This document shows positions 43,752 through 52,932 of a stretch of DNA of 64,000 bases, one piece after another. The stretch's first letter is position 1; each line of letters starts with the position of its first letter. The notes beneath the pieces were generated by a model. The model saw nothing but the letters and a program-made list of their open reading frames with translations, had not been told where the DNA came from and ran no database searches. Source of the DNA: Mucilaginibacter ginsenosidivorans (lineage in GTDB: Bacteria; Bacteroidota; Bacteroidia; Sphingobacteriales; Sphingobacteriaceae); the NCBI RefSeq assembly GCF_007971025.1, contig NZ_CP042436.1, positions 1,178,001 to 1,242,000 on the forward strand. Reading direction: 5' to 3'. The position numbers were made by a program, and so were the translations under genes.

Positions 43752-45155
43752 TTATTTTGCATATCGGTTGATGATATCCAGTATCACCTTGTTTTTTTGC
43801 AACTGAGGCAGGTAATCGAACAGGATATAATGTTTTTCAGGATCGGCAGCCAGGGCCATTTCCAAATGATTCAGCGCCTCCTTATAGTCGCCCGCGGCGA
43901 ACAGGTAAGCTACCATGCGGTAGTATAGTTCTGCAGCGTCAGGATTGTTTTTTATAGCCTGGGCCATTACTTCCACGGCATCTACCAGGCGGCTTTGCTC
44001 ATACAATATGGACGAATAATCCAGCCAGGCATCTACATCTATCGGGTTAAGCTCCACCACTTTTTCATAAGCCTGTTCGGCTTCGGCCAGGTGGCCCAGC
44101 TTATATTCAGCATCAGCTATCGCGAACCAGTAATCCGCATTGGCGATGTCGAGATCGAGCGCCTTTTTGTAAAAATGCAGCGCCTCGAAATAACGCTCTT
44201 CAAAATCAAGCGTCACCCCTATGCCGAACCAGCCATCGGCCAGCTTGGAGTCCATTTTTACTGCCTTTTTGTAAAAGGCACGGGCATCATCCATTTGCTC
44301 CAGCTTCTCGTAGCATTCGCCTATTGCACAGTAGGTATCGGCATTAGGCTGTTCATATTCGAAAGTCTGGCGGTAAACTTCTATCGCTTCCGCATATTTT
44401 TCAAGGTTCACCAGTGCATTGCCTTTATTAAAGTAGGCGGATGCAAAGCTATCCTTGATCAGGATAGCGTAATCATAAGCATCTATAGCTTTCTCGAACA
44501 AACTAAGCTTGGTATAGGCGTTGCCCAGGTTATACCAGGCAGCATAACTGTAGGGCTCGCTGTCGATATATTGCATGTAAAACTGCACGCTCTCCTCCTG
44601 GTTGTCCATTACATCATAGCAGAAAGCGAGCTCATACAGCGCGTCCTGGTTTTCCATGTTCTGTTGCAGGCAAAGCTTCAGGTAGGTTATAGCTGTGTCA
44701 TAGTCGCCCATGTTTTGATATACATAGGAAATATGCAGCAGTATCTCATCGGTCTCTTCGGCCAGGTCAAGCGCCTTCTCGTAATTTTCCAACGCCTCGG
44801 CATAGCGCTCCATGTTCTCGTACAGGTTTCCGCGGATGATATAAATATCCGCATCGGAAGCCTCGAGCAGGGCGGCCTTCTCCAGTGAAGCAAAAGCTTC
44901 GCTGACGCGATTGGTAACCACCAGAAGTTGTGCCTGTTTGATCAAAAATACAGCGGCGAAGGGGTGCTGGTTGCATGCATATTCAACAACCTGCAGGGCT
45001 TTCGCCGGGTCATTCTTTTCGATGTAGTAGTCGATAATGTTTTCAAACGCCTGCGCATCAAAAAAATACTGGTCATGATTACGAATCATTTCTTCGTAAC
45101 GTTCAACCGAAAACTTGGGGTCCTCGGTGAATCCAAATTCAAAGTCTTCTTCCAT
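43752..45155 (-). CDS. Tetratricopeptide repeat protein
   Basis: A 467-aa protein made of about twelve TPR units from residue 35 to the end, e.g. ADIYIIRGNLYENMERYAEALENYEKAL, AAWYNLGNAYTKL, ADGWFGIGVTLDFEERYFEALHFYKKAL in the family pattern. No signal peptide, so cytoplasmic. The acidic N-terminus (MEEDFEFGFTEDPKFSVERYEEM) is common to a Bacteroidota TPR family of unknown role. Single gene, upstream of a divergent aldehyde dehydrogenase. Confidence 0.9.
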   Translation of the reverse strand: MEEDFEFGFTEDPKFSVERYEEMIRNHDQYFFDAQAFENIIDYYIEKNDPAKALQVVEYACNQHPFAAVFLIKQAQLLVVTNRVSEAFASLEKAALLEASDADIYIIRGNLYENMERYAEALENYEKALDLAEETDEILLHISYVYQNMGDYDTAITYLKLCLQQNMENQDALYELAFCYDVMDNQEESVQFYMQYIDSEPYSYAAWYNLGNAYTKLSLFEKAIDAYDYAILIKDSFASAYFNKGNALVNLEKYAEAIEVYRQTFEYEQPNADTYCAIGECYEKLEQMDDARAFYKKAVKMDSKLADGWFGIGVTLDFEERYFEALHFYKKALDLDIANADYWFAIADAEYKLGHLAEAEQAYEKVVELNPIDVDAWLDYSSILYEQSRLVDAVEVMAQAIKNNPDAAELYYRMVAYLFAAGDYKEALNHLEMALAADPEKHYILFDYLPQLQKNKVILDIINRYAK

Positions 45156-45385
45156 TCAATATATTTTTCAGAACGCTAGCGGCCATCAGCCCAATAGTCT
45201 AATCAGGGTTTATTTTTGGCTTTTGCTGTCTCAAATTACAACATGTAAGCATCCTCATGGCAATTAAGTTTTCAACATTCAAACATTTTTAACAGCGGTT
45301 TTTTGCAACGGTCTGATAATAAATGAAAAGCGATGGTGCTTTGCCGGCAAAGGGTGAGTTGATGACAAATTGCCTTAAAGATTTT

Positions 45386-45393
45386 TACCTTTG
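45386..45393 (+). promoter_or_regulatory. -7 element (TACCTTTG) before the aldehyde dehydrogenase gene
   Basis: Matches TAnnTTTG 15 bases before the ATG; a TTG lies at 45359-45361, 24 bases upstream, slightly longer than usual spacing. Confidence 0.5.
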
Positions 45394-45407
45394 ACAAAAA
45401 TACGATT

Positions 45408-46949
45408 ATGAGCCTTAATATTTCTGAAATTCTTAACCATTTACACATAAACGACAATAATGGTGCGTTTAGTACCGGAAGTAAGTGGGGCGGCGGTAAA
45501 GGTGACAGTATAAAGACCATCTACTCGCCTGTTGACGGCAAAAAAATTGCCTCAGTGCAAATGGCTGGGGAAGCAGATTATAATACAGTGATTACACAGG
45601 CTGCTGAAGCTTTTAAGCAATGGCGGACCATACCCGCGCCGAAACGCGGCGAAGTAGTGCGGCAGGTAGGCGAAGCTTTACGTACCAAAAAACAGGAGCT
45701 TGGCGCCCTGGTATCCTACGAAATGGGCAAGAGCCTGCAGGAGGGCTACGGCGAGGTCCAGGAAATGATAGATATATGCGACCTGGCAGTCGGCCAGAGC
45801 CGCCAGTTATTCGGACAGACCATGCATTCGGAAAGGCCCGAGCACCGGATGTACGAGCAATACCACCCGCTTGGGATCATCGGTATCATATCGGCTTTCA
45901 ATTTCCCGGTTGCAGTTTGGGCCTGGAACGCGGCGCTGGCCTGGATATGCGGTGACGTGTGTGTGTGGAAACCATCGGAAAAAACTCCGCTGACAGCCAT
46001 CGCCTGCCAGCATATTGTGCAGGAAGTTTTTGAGCGGAACGGCGTACCTGAAGGCGTATCCTGCCTGGTTATCGGCGACCGGGTGATCGGCGAATTAATG
46101 TCCAACGACAACCGCGTACCTTTGATATCTGCCACCGGCTCTACGCGCATGGGTAAAGCTGTCGGGGCTGCCGTTGGCGCGCGTTTAGGCCGCAGTTTAT
46201 TAGAGCTTGGCGGCAACAACGCCATCATCGTAAGCCAGTACGCCGATCTGGATACCGTTTTGATCGGCGCCGTATTTGGTGCCGTGGGTACGGCAGGCCA
46301 GCGTTGCACTACTACCCGCAGGCTCATCATTCATGAAAGCGTTTACGATCAATTCAAACAAAAACTGGTAAAAGCTTACGGACAAATACGCATAGGCAAC
46401 CCTTTGGACGAGCATAACCACATGGGGCCGTTAATAGATAAGGACGCGGTTCAGTTATACCTCGATTCGATAGAAAAATGCAAAGCCGAAGGCGGCAAAT
46501 TTGTTGTGGAAGGCGGCAGGCTTGAAGGTGCAGATTACGCTTCGAGTTGTTATGTAAAACCCTGCATTGCCGAGGTAGAGAACAGCTACAAGATAGTTCA
46601 GCATGAAACTTTTGCGCCTATATTGTACCTCATCAAATATAAAACGCTCGACGAGGCCATTGAACTGCAAAACGGGGTGCCGCAGGGCCTTTCGTCATCC
46701 ATCATGACCAATAATTTGCGCGAGGCAGAACAATTCCTGTCCTATGCTGGTTCTGATTGCGGTATTGCCAATGTAAACATAGGTACATCGGGCGCGGAGA
46801 TAGGCGGGGCGTTCGGCGGCGAGAAGGAAACCGGCGGTGGCCGCGAATCGGGTTCGGACGCCTGGAAGGTTTATATGAGAAGGCAAACCAATACTATTAA
46901 TTATTCAACTAAATTACCACTGGCGCAAGGCATCAAATTCGACCTGTAG
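45408..46949 (+). CDS. Aldehyde dehydrogenase, ALDH7 (antiquitin / aminoadipate semialdehyde) type
   Basis: A 513-aa NAD-dependent aldehyde dehydrogenase. Catalytic Glu in LLELGGNNAIIV and catalytic Cys in GTAGQRCTTTRRL; NAD loop ATGSTRMGKAVG; N-terminal GEVVRQVGEALRTKKQELG; oxyanion Asn in SAFNFPVAVWAW. GNNAII and GQRCTTTRRL are specific to ALDH7, which oxidises alpha-aminoadipic semialdehyde / piperideine-6-carboxylate in lysine breakdown. No other lysine genes nearby. The S8 peptidase gene begins 13 bases later. Confidence 0.9.
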   Translation: MSLNISEILNHLHINDNNGAFSTGSKWGGGKGDSIKTIYSPVDGKKIASVQMAGEADYNTVITQAAEAFKQWRTIPAPKRGEVVRQVGEALRTKKQELGALVSYEMGKSLQEGYGEVQEMIDICDLAVGQSRQLFGQTMHSERPEHRMYEQYHPLGIIGIISAFNFPVAVWAWNAALAWICGDVCVWKPSEKTPLTAIACQHIVQEVFERNGVPEGVSCLVIGDRVIGELMSNDNRVPLISATGSTRMGKAVGAAVGARLGRSLLELGGNNAIIVSQYADLDTVLIGAVFGAVGTAGQRCTTTRRLIIHESVYDQFKQKLVKAYGQIRIGNPLDEHNHMGPLIDKDAVQLYLDSIEKCKAEGGKFVVEGGRLEGADYASSCYVKPCIAEVENSYKIVQHETFAPILYLIKYKTLDEAIELQNGVPQGLSSSIMTNNLREAEQFLSYAGSDCGIANVNIGTSGAEIGGAFGGEKETGGGRESGSDAWKVYMRRQTNTINYSTKLPLAQGIKFDL

Positions 46950-46962
46950 CCTTAGATCGAGA

Positions 46963-48558
46963 ATGCATAATTTCCAAAAATACCTTATAAGCTGCTTTGC
47001 CGCTTGCGCCCTTTTTTGCGGCTCCCGTTCGTTTGCCCAGCAATTACCCCCTGTTCAGCCCGATCCGCCAAAAAACTGGTATGCACTTGATCTGCAAAAG
47101 GATGGCTATTTCGGTATGAGCCTTGCCCAGGCTTATGAGTTTCTGAAAGGCAAGGAAAGCAAGCCCGTAGTGGTGGCTATAATCGACAGCGGGGTGGATA
47201 CTTTGCAGCAGGATCTGCAGGGTATTTTATGGGTAAACCCGAAAAAGACAGGCAGGGGCGACGTGCACGGCTGGAACTACCTTGGCGGACCAGGCCGCAA
47301 GTGTGACTTTAATGAGACTGAAGAAGAAGTAAGGCAGTATTTTAAGCTGAAGGATAAATACGCCCATCTTTCCAAAGCGACCGCACCTGATAAAAAAGAA
47401 TATGATTTTTGGCTGAACGTAAAAACGCAGTACGATTCGACCCTGAGCAAGGCAAGGACCGAGCTTGAACAGTTATCACCAATATTTAATGCGCTTGTAC
47501 AAACATCGGGTTTGGTGAGAGCCCAGCTTGGGCTGAAAAATAGCCAGACCTTTACCCGTACGGATGTGGAGCATATGGAAACTAAAAATGATACCATGGC
47601 CCAGGTGAAGGATCTTTGGCTGGTGGCATTCAGCCAGGATGTTTCCACAAGCACCAATGTAAAGGTGATAAAGGAGATGAACGAGTACATCACCAAACTC
47701 AATAACGACATCAGTCCCGACCTGGAAGCACGCAAGCGCACTGTGGGCGACAATCCCGATATTTTGAACGACAAACCTTACGGGAACAATATCCTTAAAT
47801 GGGAGGATGCCTCGCATGGCACCGAAGTAGCGGGCCTGGTTGGTGCTAAGCGCGATAACAACTACGGTATCGACGGGGTGGCGGATAACGTAAAACTGAT
47901 GATCCTGAAAGCGGTGCCTGTTGGCGATGAGTACGATAAAGACGAAGCTAACGCTATACGCTATGCGGTTGATAACGGCGCAAAGGTTATCAACATGAGC
48001 TTTGGCAAAAAGATATCACCCCACAAAGCCTGGGTGGATGCAGCTTTTAAATACGCCGCCGCGCACGACGTGCTGCTGGTGCAGGCATCGGGCAATGAGA
48101 ACCAGGATATGGATGAAAGGCCCGAGTATCCAAATGATACCTTCGAAGACGGTTCAGCTGCTGATGCGGATAACGTGATCAACGTAGGCGCATCAGGCAT
48201 GAAAGCGGATACCAACCTGGCGACCGATTTCAGCAATTTCGGCAAAAAAAATGTAGATGTGTTTGCCCCCGGTGTTAAAATAACTTCCATCGATATGGAT
48301 GCTGAAACGATCACCGACGACGGAACCAGTTTTTCGGCTCCTATCGTGTCGGGCATAGCGGCACTGATACGCGAATACTATCCCCAATTGAGCGCCAAAC
48401 AAGTTAAACAGGCAATACTGCAATCGGCCACACCATTAACGGGTACCAAAGTTTACAAACCAGGCACCCAGCAGATAGTCGATTTTACGTCACTTTCCAA
48501 AACCGGCGGTATCGTTAATGCTTATAAGGCATTACAGATCGCTTCGGAAATGAAATAA
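46963..48558 (+). CDS. Subtilisin-like S8 serine peptidase, secreted
   Basis: A 531-aa peptidase with signal peptide (SCFAACALFCGSRSFAQ). Triad: Asp in VVVAIIDSGVDT (about 72-78), His in DASHGTEVAGLVG (about 286), Ser in DDGTSFSAPIVSG (about 455). Between Asp and His is an insertion of about 200 residues, mostly helical, seen in several Bacteroidota S8 proteins. No T9SS C-terminal domain, so probably periplasmic. Co-transcription with the dehydrogenase is likely from spacing, without an obvious functional link. Confidence 0.9.
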   Translation: MHNFQKYLISCFAACALFCGSRSFAQQLPPVQPDPPKNWYALDLQKDGYFGMSLAQAYEFLKGKESKPVVVAIIDSGVDTLQQDLQGILWVNPKKTGRGDVHGWNYLGGPGRKCDFNETEEEVRQYFKLKDKYAHLSKATAPDKKEYDFWLNVKTQYDSTLSKARTELEQLSPIFNALVQTSGLVRAQLGLKNSQTFTRTDVEHMETKNDTMAQVKDLWLVAFSQDVSTSTNVKVIKEMNEYITKLNNDISPDLEARKRTVGDNPDILNDKPYGNNILKWEDASHGTEVAGLVGAKRDNNYGIDGVADNVKLMILKAVPVGDEYDKDEANAIRYAVDNGAKVINMSFGKKISPHKAWVDAAFKYAAAHDVLLVQASGNENQDMDERPEYPNDTFEDGSAADADNVINVGASGMKADTNLATDFSNFGKKNVDVFAPGVKITSIDMDAETITDDGTSFSAPIVSGIAALIREYYPQLSAKQVKQAILQSATPLTGTKVYKPGTQQIVDFTSLSKTGGIVNAYKALQIASEMK

Positions 48559-48628
48559 AGCCTCGCCCGTTGTTCAAATTAGTCAAAGCAAACTAAGCCA
48601 TAAAGGGATTTTTGAGCTCACAATAAAA

Positions 48629-48656
48629 TAAACTTTCAAAATATTTTGAAAGTTTA
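48629..48656. promoter_or_regulatory. 28-base perfect palindrome, probable GbsR operator
   Basis: TAAACTTTCAAAAT and ATTTTGAAAGTTTA are exact reverse complements with no spacer. It covers the -33 TTG (48646-48648) of the promoter of the GbsR/MarR gene. Confidence 0.75.
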
Positions 48657-48674
48657 AAAATATACTTATATTTG
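48646..48674 (+). promoter_or_regulatory. Promoter of the GbsR-led cluster
   Basis: TTG at 48646-48648, 18 bases, then TATATTTG at 48667-48674, four bases before the ATG. The transcript may be nearly leaderless. Confidence 0.6.
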
Positions 48675-48677
48675 TGC

Positions 48678-49184
48678 ATGGAATTAGCAGAAGGCAAAGC
48701 GAAGTTTATTGAAGCATGGGGCAAACTGGGTTCGGAGTGGGGCATCAACCGCACCATGGCGCAGGTACATGCTTTGCTGCTGCTTTCGCCAGACGCTTTG
48801 ACCACCGAGGAAATTATGGCCGAGCTGCAGATTTCCCGCGGCAATGCCAATATGACCCTGCGCGACCTGATAAACTGGGGACTGATAGAAAAACAGCACC
48901 GAGCCGGTGAGCGCAAGGAATACTTTTTTGCAGAAAAAGATGTATGGACCATTGCCCGCCAGGTAGCACAGGAACGCAAAAGGCGCGAACTTGACCCGGT
49001 ATTGAAAGTATTGAATGAATTATCAGCCATCAAAGGCGACGAGAAAGATCCCCGGTTTAAAACTTTTAAAAAGTCGGTTGGAGATATTAATAAGCTGGCT
49101 AAAAATGTAGACCGCACGCTGACCACTATGGTGAAGGCTGAAGAGAACTGGTTTTGGGGTTCGATATTTAAAATATTTAAGTAA
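48678..49184 (+). CDS. GbsR/MarR-family transcriptional regulator
   Basis: A 168-aa winged-helix regulator from ATG at 48678. HTH with AQVHALLLLSPDALTTEEIMAELQISRGNANMTLRDLINWGLIEK (residues about 26-72 in short family blocks) and wing GERKEYFFAEKDVW. The C-terminal helical part (EERKRRELDPVLKV) serves dimerisation. GbsR proteins are repressors related to MarR. It stands directly behind a 28-base palindrome, so autoregulation and control of the four following genes is likely. Confidence 0.88.
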   Translation: MELAEGKAKFIEAWGKLGSEWGINRTMAQVHALLLLSPDALTTEEIMAELQISRGNANMTLRDLINWGLIEKQHRAGERKEYFFAEKDVWTIARQVAQERKRRELDPVLKVLNELSAIKGDEKDPRFKTFKKSVGDINKLAKNVDRTLTTMVKAEENWFWGSIFKIFK

Positions 49185-49259
49185 TATATTTTTTAATCTT
49201 ATATTTCAATTTTTACTGAAAATACAATAACTATAATCAATAACTTAAACAACAACGTC

Positions 49260-49625
49260 ATGAACTACTTCATTATCACTTACACATTCTACATCGCCAT
49301 CAGTATAGCGCTTACCATTTGGGTAGCCAAAGTTTTGTTCAAAAACGGCCGGCTGTTTTTAGTTGATATTTTCCATGGCAACGCCCCCCTTGCCGACTCA
49401 GTGAACAAGCTGCTTGTAGTCGGATTCTATCTTATCAACCTTGGCTACATGAGCCTTACGTTAAAAGAAAGCGGTTCAATACAAAACACACAGGTAGTAG
49501 TAGAAGTATTGAGCTATAAGCTTGGATGGATCATACTCATACTCGGCGGTATGCATTTTCTAAACCTTGTTATTTTCTTCAAACTGAGGCGCCGCGCTCA
49601 AAATCACGTTAACGAAATAGAATAA
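49260..49625 (+). CDS. Small membrane protein of the GbsR-led cluster
   Basis: A 121-aa inner-membrane protein with three hydrophobic segments (about 3-22, 45-62, 84-104) and LFKNGRLFLVDIFHGNAPLADSV between the first two in part. Family not recognised. The next gene starts 8 bases on, so it is within one transcript with the DCC protein. Confidence 0.75.
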   Translation: MNYFIITYTFYIAISIALTIWVAKVLFKNGRLFLVDIFHGNAPLADSVNKLLVVGFYLINLGYMSLTLKESGSIQNTQVVVEVLSYKLGWIILILGGMHFLNLVIFFKLRRRAQNHVNEIE

Positions 49626-49633
49626 TTTACGTC

Positions 49634-50455
49634 ATGAAAACGCTCAACAACCACATCATCCTTTACGATGCCGATTGCCCTATGTGCAAGTTGTATACCA
49701 GCCAGTTTGTAAAAAGCGGCATGTTGGGTGCCGACGGTCGCGCACCTTACCAGCAAATGCCCGAAATGGTTTGCCCCTATGTGGACAGGCAGCGGGCGGT
49801 TAATGAGATAGCACTCGTAAACACCCAAACCGGCGAAGTCGAGTATGGCGTTAAGAGTTTGTTTAAGGTCATCGGCAATTCATTCCCGGTATTTGGCGGG
49901 CTCTTCAAACTGGGGCCGTTTATCTGGCTGTTGAGCAAAGCGTATGGGTTTGTTTCCTACAACAGGCGGGTGATAGCGCCTTCAGTAGCAGGTAACCATA
50001 CTACGCTCGACCCATCTTTCAGCCTGAAGCACCGTATAGCTTATTTGATCTTTACGTGGCTGATGACAGGTTTCATACTGACGCATTATGCAAATTTGTT
50101 GACAGCCTTTGTTCCCCCTGGGAACGCCTGGCGCGAATACGCCATCTGCGGCGGGCAGATACTGTTCCAGGGCATCGTTGTGAGTTTTTACGCGCCAAAA
50201 AAGCGCTGGGACTATCTCGGCAATATGATGACCGTCTCCTTTGCGGGCGCTTTGCTGCTGATACCGGTTATCCTTTTGGCGCATTTTGTTTACATCCCGC
50301 CGCTCGTCTATCCGTTGTATTTTATTGTTGTTGCCGGGCTAATGCTTTTAGAACACATCCGCCGTACCAAACTGATGAAATTGGGCTGGCTGCTTACCAT
50401 AAGCTGGGTAATTTATCGTATTCTTATTCTTTTAATTATCCTAAACCTTATATAA
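49634..50455 (+). CDS. DCC-family thiol protein (DUF393) with C-terminal membrane domain
   Basis: A 273-aa protein. The N-terminal DCC domain begins ILYDADCPMCKLYT with a CxxC active site (about 16-19) and includes VYGVK-like VEYGVKSLFKV; the family is a thioredoxin-like thiol-disulfide oxidoreductase. From about residue 130 there are four to five membrane helices. Fusion of DCC to a membrane domain suggests redox work at the membrane. The following gene starts one base after its stop. Confidence 0.82.
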   Translation: MKTLNNHIILYDADCPMCKLYTSQFVKSGMLGADGRAPYQQMPEMVCPYVDRQRAVNEIALVNTQTGEVEYGVKSLFKVIGNSFPVFGGLFKLGPFIWLLSKAYGFVSYNRRVIAPSVAGNHTTLDPSFSLKHRIAYLIFTWLMTGFILTHYANLLTAFVPPGNAWREYAICGGQILFQGIVVSFYAPKKRWDYLGNMMTVSFAGALLLIPVILLAHFVYIPPLVYPLYFIVVAGLMLLEHIRRTKLMKLGWLLTISWVIYRILILLIILNLI

Positions 50456-50456
50456 A

Positions 50457-52343
50457 ATGAAATACCACAAAATAATATTGGCAGGAGGCAACGGTTATTT
50501 GGGAACCGTGCTTGCCGAACATTTTAAACCGCTGGCTGAAGAAGTGATCATCCTCAGCCGTCATTCCAAAGCCGCCGAGGGTAATATCAAGACCCTGGTG
50601 TGGGATGGCAAAACCGAAGGCGACTGGGCAGGTGAATTGGAATGCGCCGACCTGCTGGTAAACCTCTGTGGTAAAAATGTCAATTGCCGCTACACGCCGA
50701 AGAACAAGCAGGAGATATTGGACTCGCGCATCAACCCGACAAACCTGCTAAATGAGGTGGTTTCTAAATTGAAGAATCCGCCAAAATTATGGATCAACAG
50801 TGCTTCGGCAACCATCTATCGGCATGCCGAAGATGTGCCTCAAACCGAGGATTCCGGCGAGATAGGCGAGGGCTTCTCAGTCAACATTTGCAGAGCCTGG
50901 GAAAACGCCTTTTTCAATACAAAGACACCACAAACCCGTAAAGTCGCCCTGCGCATAGGCATCGTGTTTGGTAAGGCCGATGCCGTGTTCCCAAGGCTGT
51001 TGAACCTGGTAAAACTCGGTTTCGGCGGCAAGCAGGGCAACGGGCGGCAGATGGTATCGTGGATACACGAGCAGGATGTTGCCGGGATAACCGAATGGCT
51101 GATGGAGCACCCGGAAATAGAAGGGATGGTTAACGCTACAGCACCCAATCCTGAAAGAAACGATAACCAAATGCGGCTCATTCGCCAGGCTTACGGTGCA
51201 AAGTTTGGCCTGCCTACGCCTGCTTGGCTGCTCAGCATCGGCTCCGTGGTCATCGGCACCGAAACCGAACTGATTTTAAAAAGCAGGTGGGTGCTGCCAA
51301 AGCGGTTACTGGAGGCAGGGTATATATTTAAATACCCGGATATGAAGGGGGCGGTGGAAGAATGTATTCAAGGCACAAGTCTTTTTGCACGCAAAACTCA
51401 AGAAACACTTATAGGGTTGTCCATTCCCCTGGCTTTTGGGTTATTGATGCGATACCTTTTTGGTATTGATAGCTGGAATTCTTTTCTCAGTGTCATGTCC
51501 ATAAGTTTCCTTTTCCTGGTGCCTTTTGCCATAGGCGTTCTAACTATTCTGTTTTCGCCATTAGCAACTATCAGAAAAATTACTTATCGCATTTTTATGC
51601 CATGGCTGCCGATAATCGGGCTTTTGACATTAACCCTTGCCTTTTCGATGGAGGGTTTTGCCTGCTGGATCATGGCGCTACCACTTTTTCTGCCCATGGC
51701 ATCCCTGGGAGGGCTTACCATGGGTTATTTCAGGTTGAAAAAACACAGGAATGAAAAGACATATGCATCCTTACTGGTTTTGCTGCCGCTTCTTATTTCG
51801 CCCGTTGAACAACTGATCGGTAGTATACCCGGCCGGTACGAGGCCTATACTTACATCGATATTCGTTCAAACCGTAATCATATCTGGGAAAATGTAACCC
51901 GCGTTAAGCCCATAAAGCCGGAACAGGACAAAGGCTGGCTCACGAGTTCGCTCGGCTTTCCGAGACCGATACGTGCTGAACTTAATTACAACGGGGTCGG
52001 CGCTTATCGCAAGGCTGTTTTTAGTAAGGGTTTGGTATTTCATGAAGAAGTAAAATCGTACCTGGATCAGCGGAGCATGCATTTTTCTATCAAAGCCAAT
52101 CCTTATGATATACCGTCGACGACCATGGATAAACACGTGGTTATAGGCGGTGATTATTTCGATGTATTAGACGGTACTTACGTGCTCCAGCAACTATCGC
52201 CCGGTACGTACCGCCTTCATCTTTACAGTCATTTTAAGATGACCACCACTTTCAATTTTTACGCATCCTGGTGGGCAGGGTGGATCATGAAGGATATTCA
52301 GAACAATATTTTGCAAATAATAAAAGAGCGCGCCGAACGATAG
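50457..52343 (+). CDS. TIGR01777-type SDR epimerase fused to membrane and SRPBCC domains
   Basis: A 628-aa three-part protein. Residues 1-300 are an NAD-binding SDR of the TIGR01777/YfcH type: ILAGGNGYLGTVLAEHF, LVNLCGKNVNCRYT, INSASATIYRH, RIGIVFGK and PAWLLSIGSVVIGTETELIL. About 310-445 contain four to five membrane helices. The C-terminus (about 460-625) looks like an SRPBCC/polyketide-cyclase fold (NRNHIWENVTRVKPI, SFHEEV-like FHEEVKSYL, PGTYRLHLYSHFKM). TIGR01777 and SRPBCC genes are often neighbours in other bacteria; here they form one chain. Substrate unknown. Confidence 0.8.
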   Translation: MKYHKIILAGGNGYLGTVLAEHFKPLAEEVIILSRHSKAAEGNIKTLVWDGKTEGDWAGELECADLLVNLCGKNVNCRYTPKNKQEILDSRINPTNLLNEVVSKLKNPPKLWINSASATIYRHAEDVPQTEDSGEIGEGFSVNICRAWENAFFNTKTPQTRKVALRIGIVFGKADAVFPRLLNLVKLGFGGKQGNGRQMVSWIHEQDVAGITEWLMEHPEIEGMVNATAPNPERNDNQMRLIRQAYGAKFGLPTPAWLLSIGSVVIGTETELILKSRWVLPKRLLEAGYIFKYPDMKGAVEECIQGTSLFARKTQETLIGLSIPLAFGLLMRYLFGIDSWNSFLSVMSISFLFLVPFAIGVLTILFSPLATIRKITYRIFMPWLPIIGLLTLTLAFSMEGFACWIMALPLFLPMASLGGLTMGYFRLKKHRNEKTYASLLVLLPLLISPVEQLIGSIPGRYEAYTYIDIRSNRNHIWENVTRVKPIKPEQDKGWLTSSLGFPRPIRAELNYNGVGAYRKAVFSKGLVFHEEVKSYLDQRSMHFSIKANPYDIPSTTMDKHVVIGGDYFDVLDGTYVLQQLSPGTYRLHLYSHFKMTTTFNFYASWWAGWIMKDIQNNILQIIKERAER

Positions 52344-52356
52344 GCCTTATCAAGTG

Positions 52357-52830
52357 ATGAAAGAAAGAACCCTAAAACGCCGCATTAAAATATGTCTCTG
52401 GATAGTCATCAGCGGCCTGGCACTAAGCGGCATAACCGCATTTCCTTTGGAGAGCGAACTGGCAATTTTAAAAGATCATATTAGCCCCGGTAGCCTGATG
52501 GGTAACTGGATAGTTCATATTTACAACGCCGTAAAAACCACCAATAACCAATTCCCATGGCTTAGTTACGGTACCGACTGGCTGGCCTTCGCGCACCTGG
52601 TCATCGCCGTTGTGTTTATTGGTCCGTTGCGCGACCCGGTACGGAATATCTGGGTCATCCATTTCGGCATGATCGCCTGTGTAGCTGTGTTCCCGCTGGC
52701 TTTTATTGCAGGGTCGATAAGAGGTATCCCTTTTTTCTGGCAATTGATCGATTGTTCGTTCGGGCTGATCGGGTTCGTGCCCCTTTATTTCTGCGATAAG
52801 TATGTCCGTCTGCTCGAAAGGTCAGTATAA
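52357..52830 (+). CDS. Membrane protein, last gene of the GbsR-led cluster
   Basis: A 157-aa protein with four membrane helices (about 10-30, 65-88, 95-118, 124-145) and an exposed LSYGTDWLAFAHLVI segment. Family not recognised. ATG at 52357 is preferred over GTG at 52354. It starts 13 bases after the fusion gene. Confidence 0.75.
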   Translation: MKERTLKRRIKICLWIVISGLALSGITAFPLESELAILKDHISPGSLMGNWIVHIYNAVKTTNNQFPWLSYGTDWLAFAHLVIAVVFIGPLRDPVRNIWVIHFGMIACVAVFPLAFIAGSIRGIPFFWQLIDCSFGLIGFVPLYFCDKYVRLLERSV

Positions 52831-52871
52831 ATCCATATTTTATATAAGCTGTTTGTTACAGGGGCAATGAA

Positions 52872-52901
52872 TTGTTTTTACAAGTTCATTCCCTATATTT
52901 G
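52872..52901 (+). promoter_or_regulatory. Promoter of pdhB
   Basis: TTG (52872-52874), 19 bases, TATATTTG (52894-52901): a near-ideal Bacteroidota promoter 31 bases before the ATG. Confidence 0.7.
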
Positions 52902-52932
52902 CGTTCGCGAAAAATTCATTTTTAGAAACATA

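Noticed and set aside
44767..44976. Short Arg-rich frames inside the TPR gene
   Set aside because: Out-of-frame readings of TPR coding sequence.
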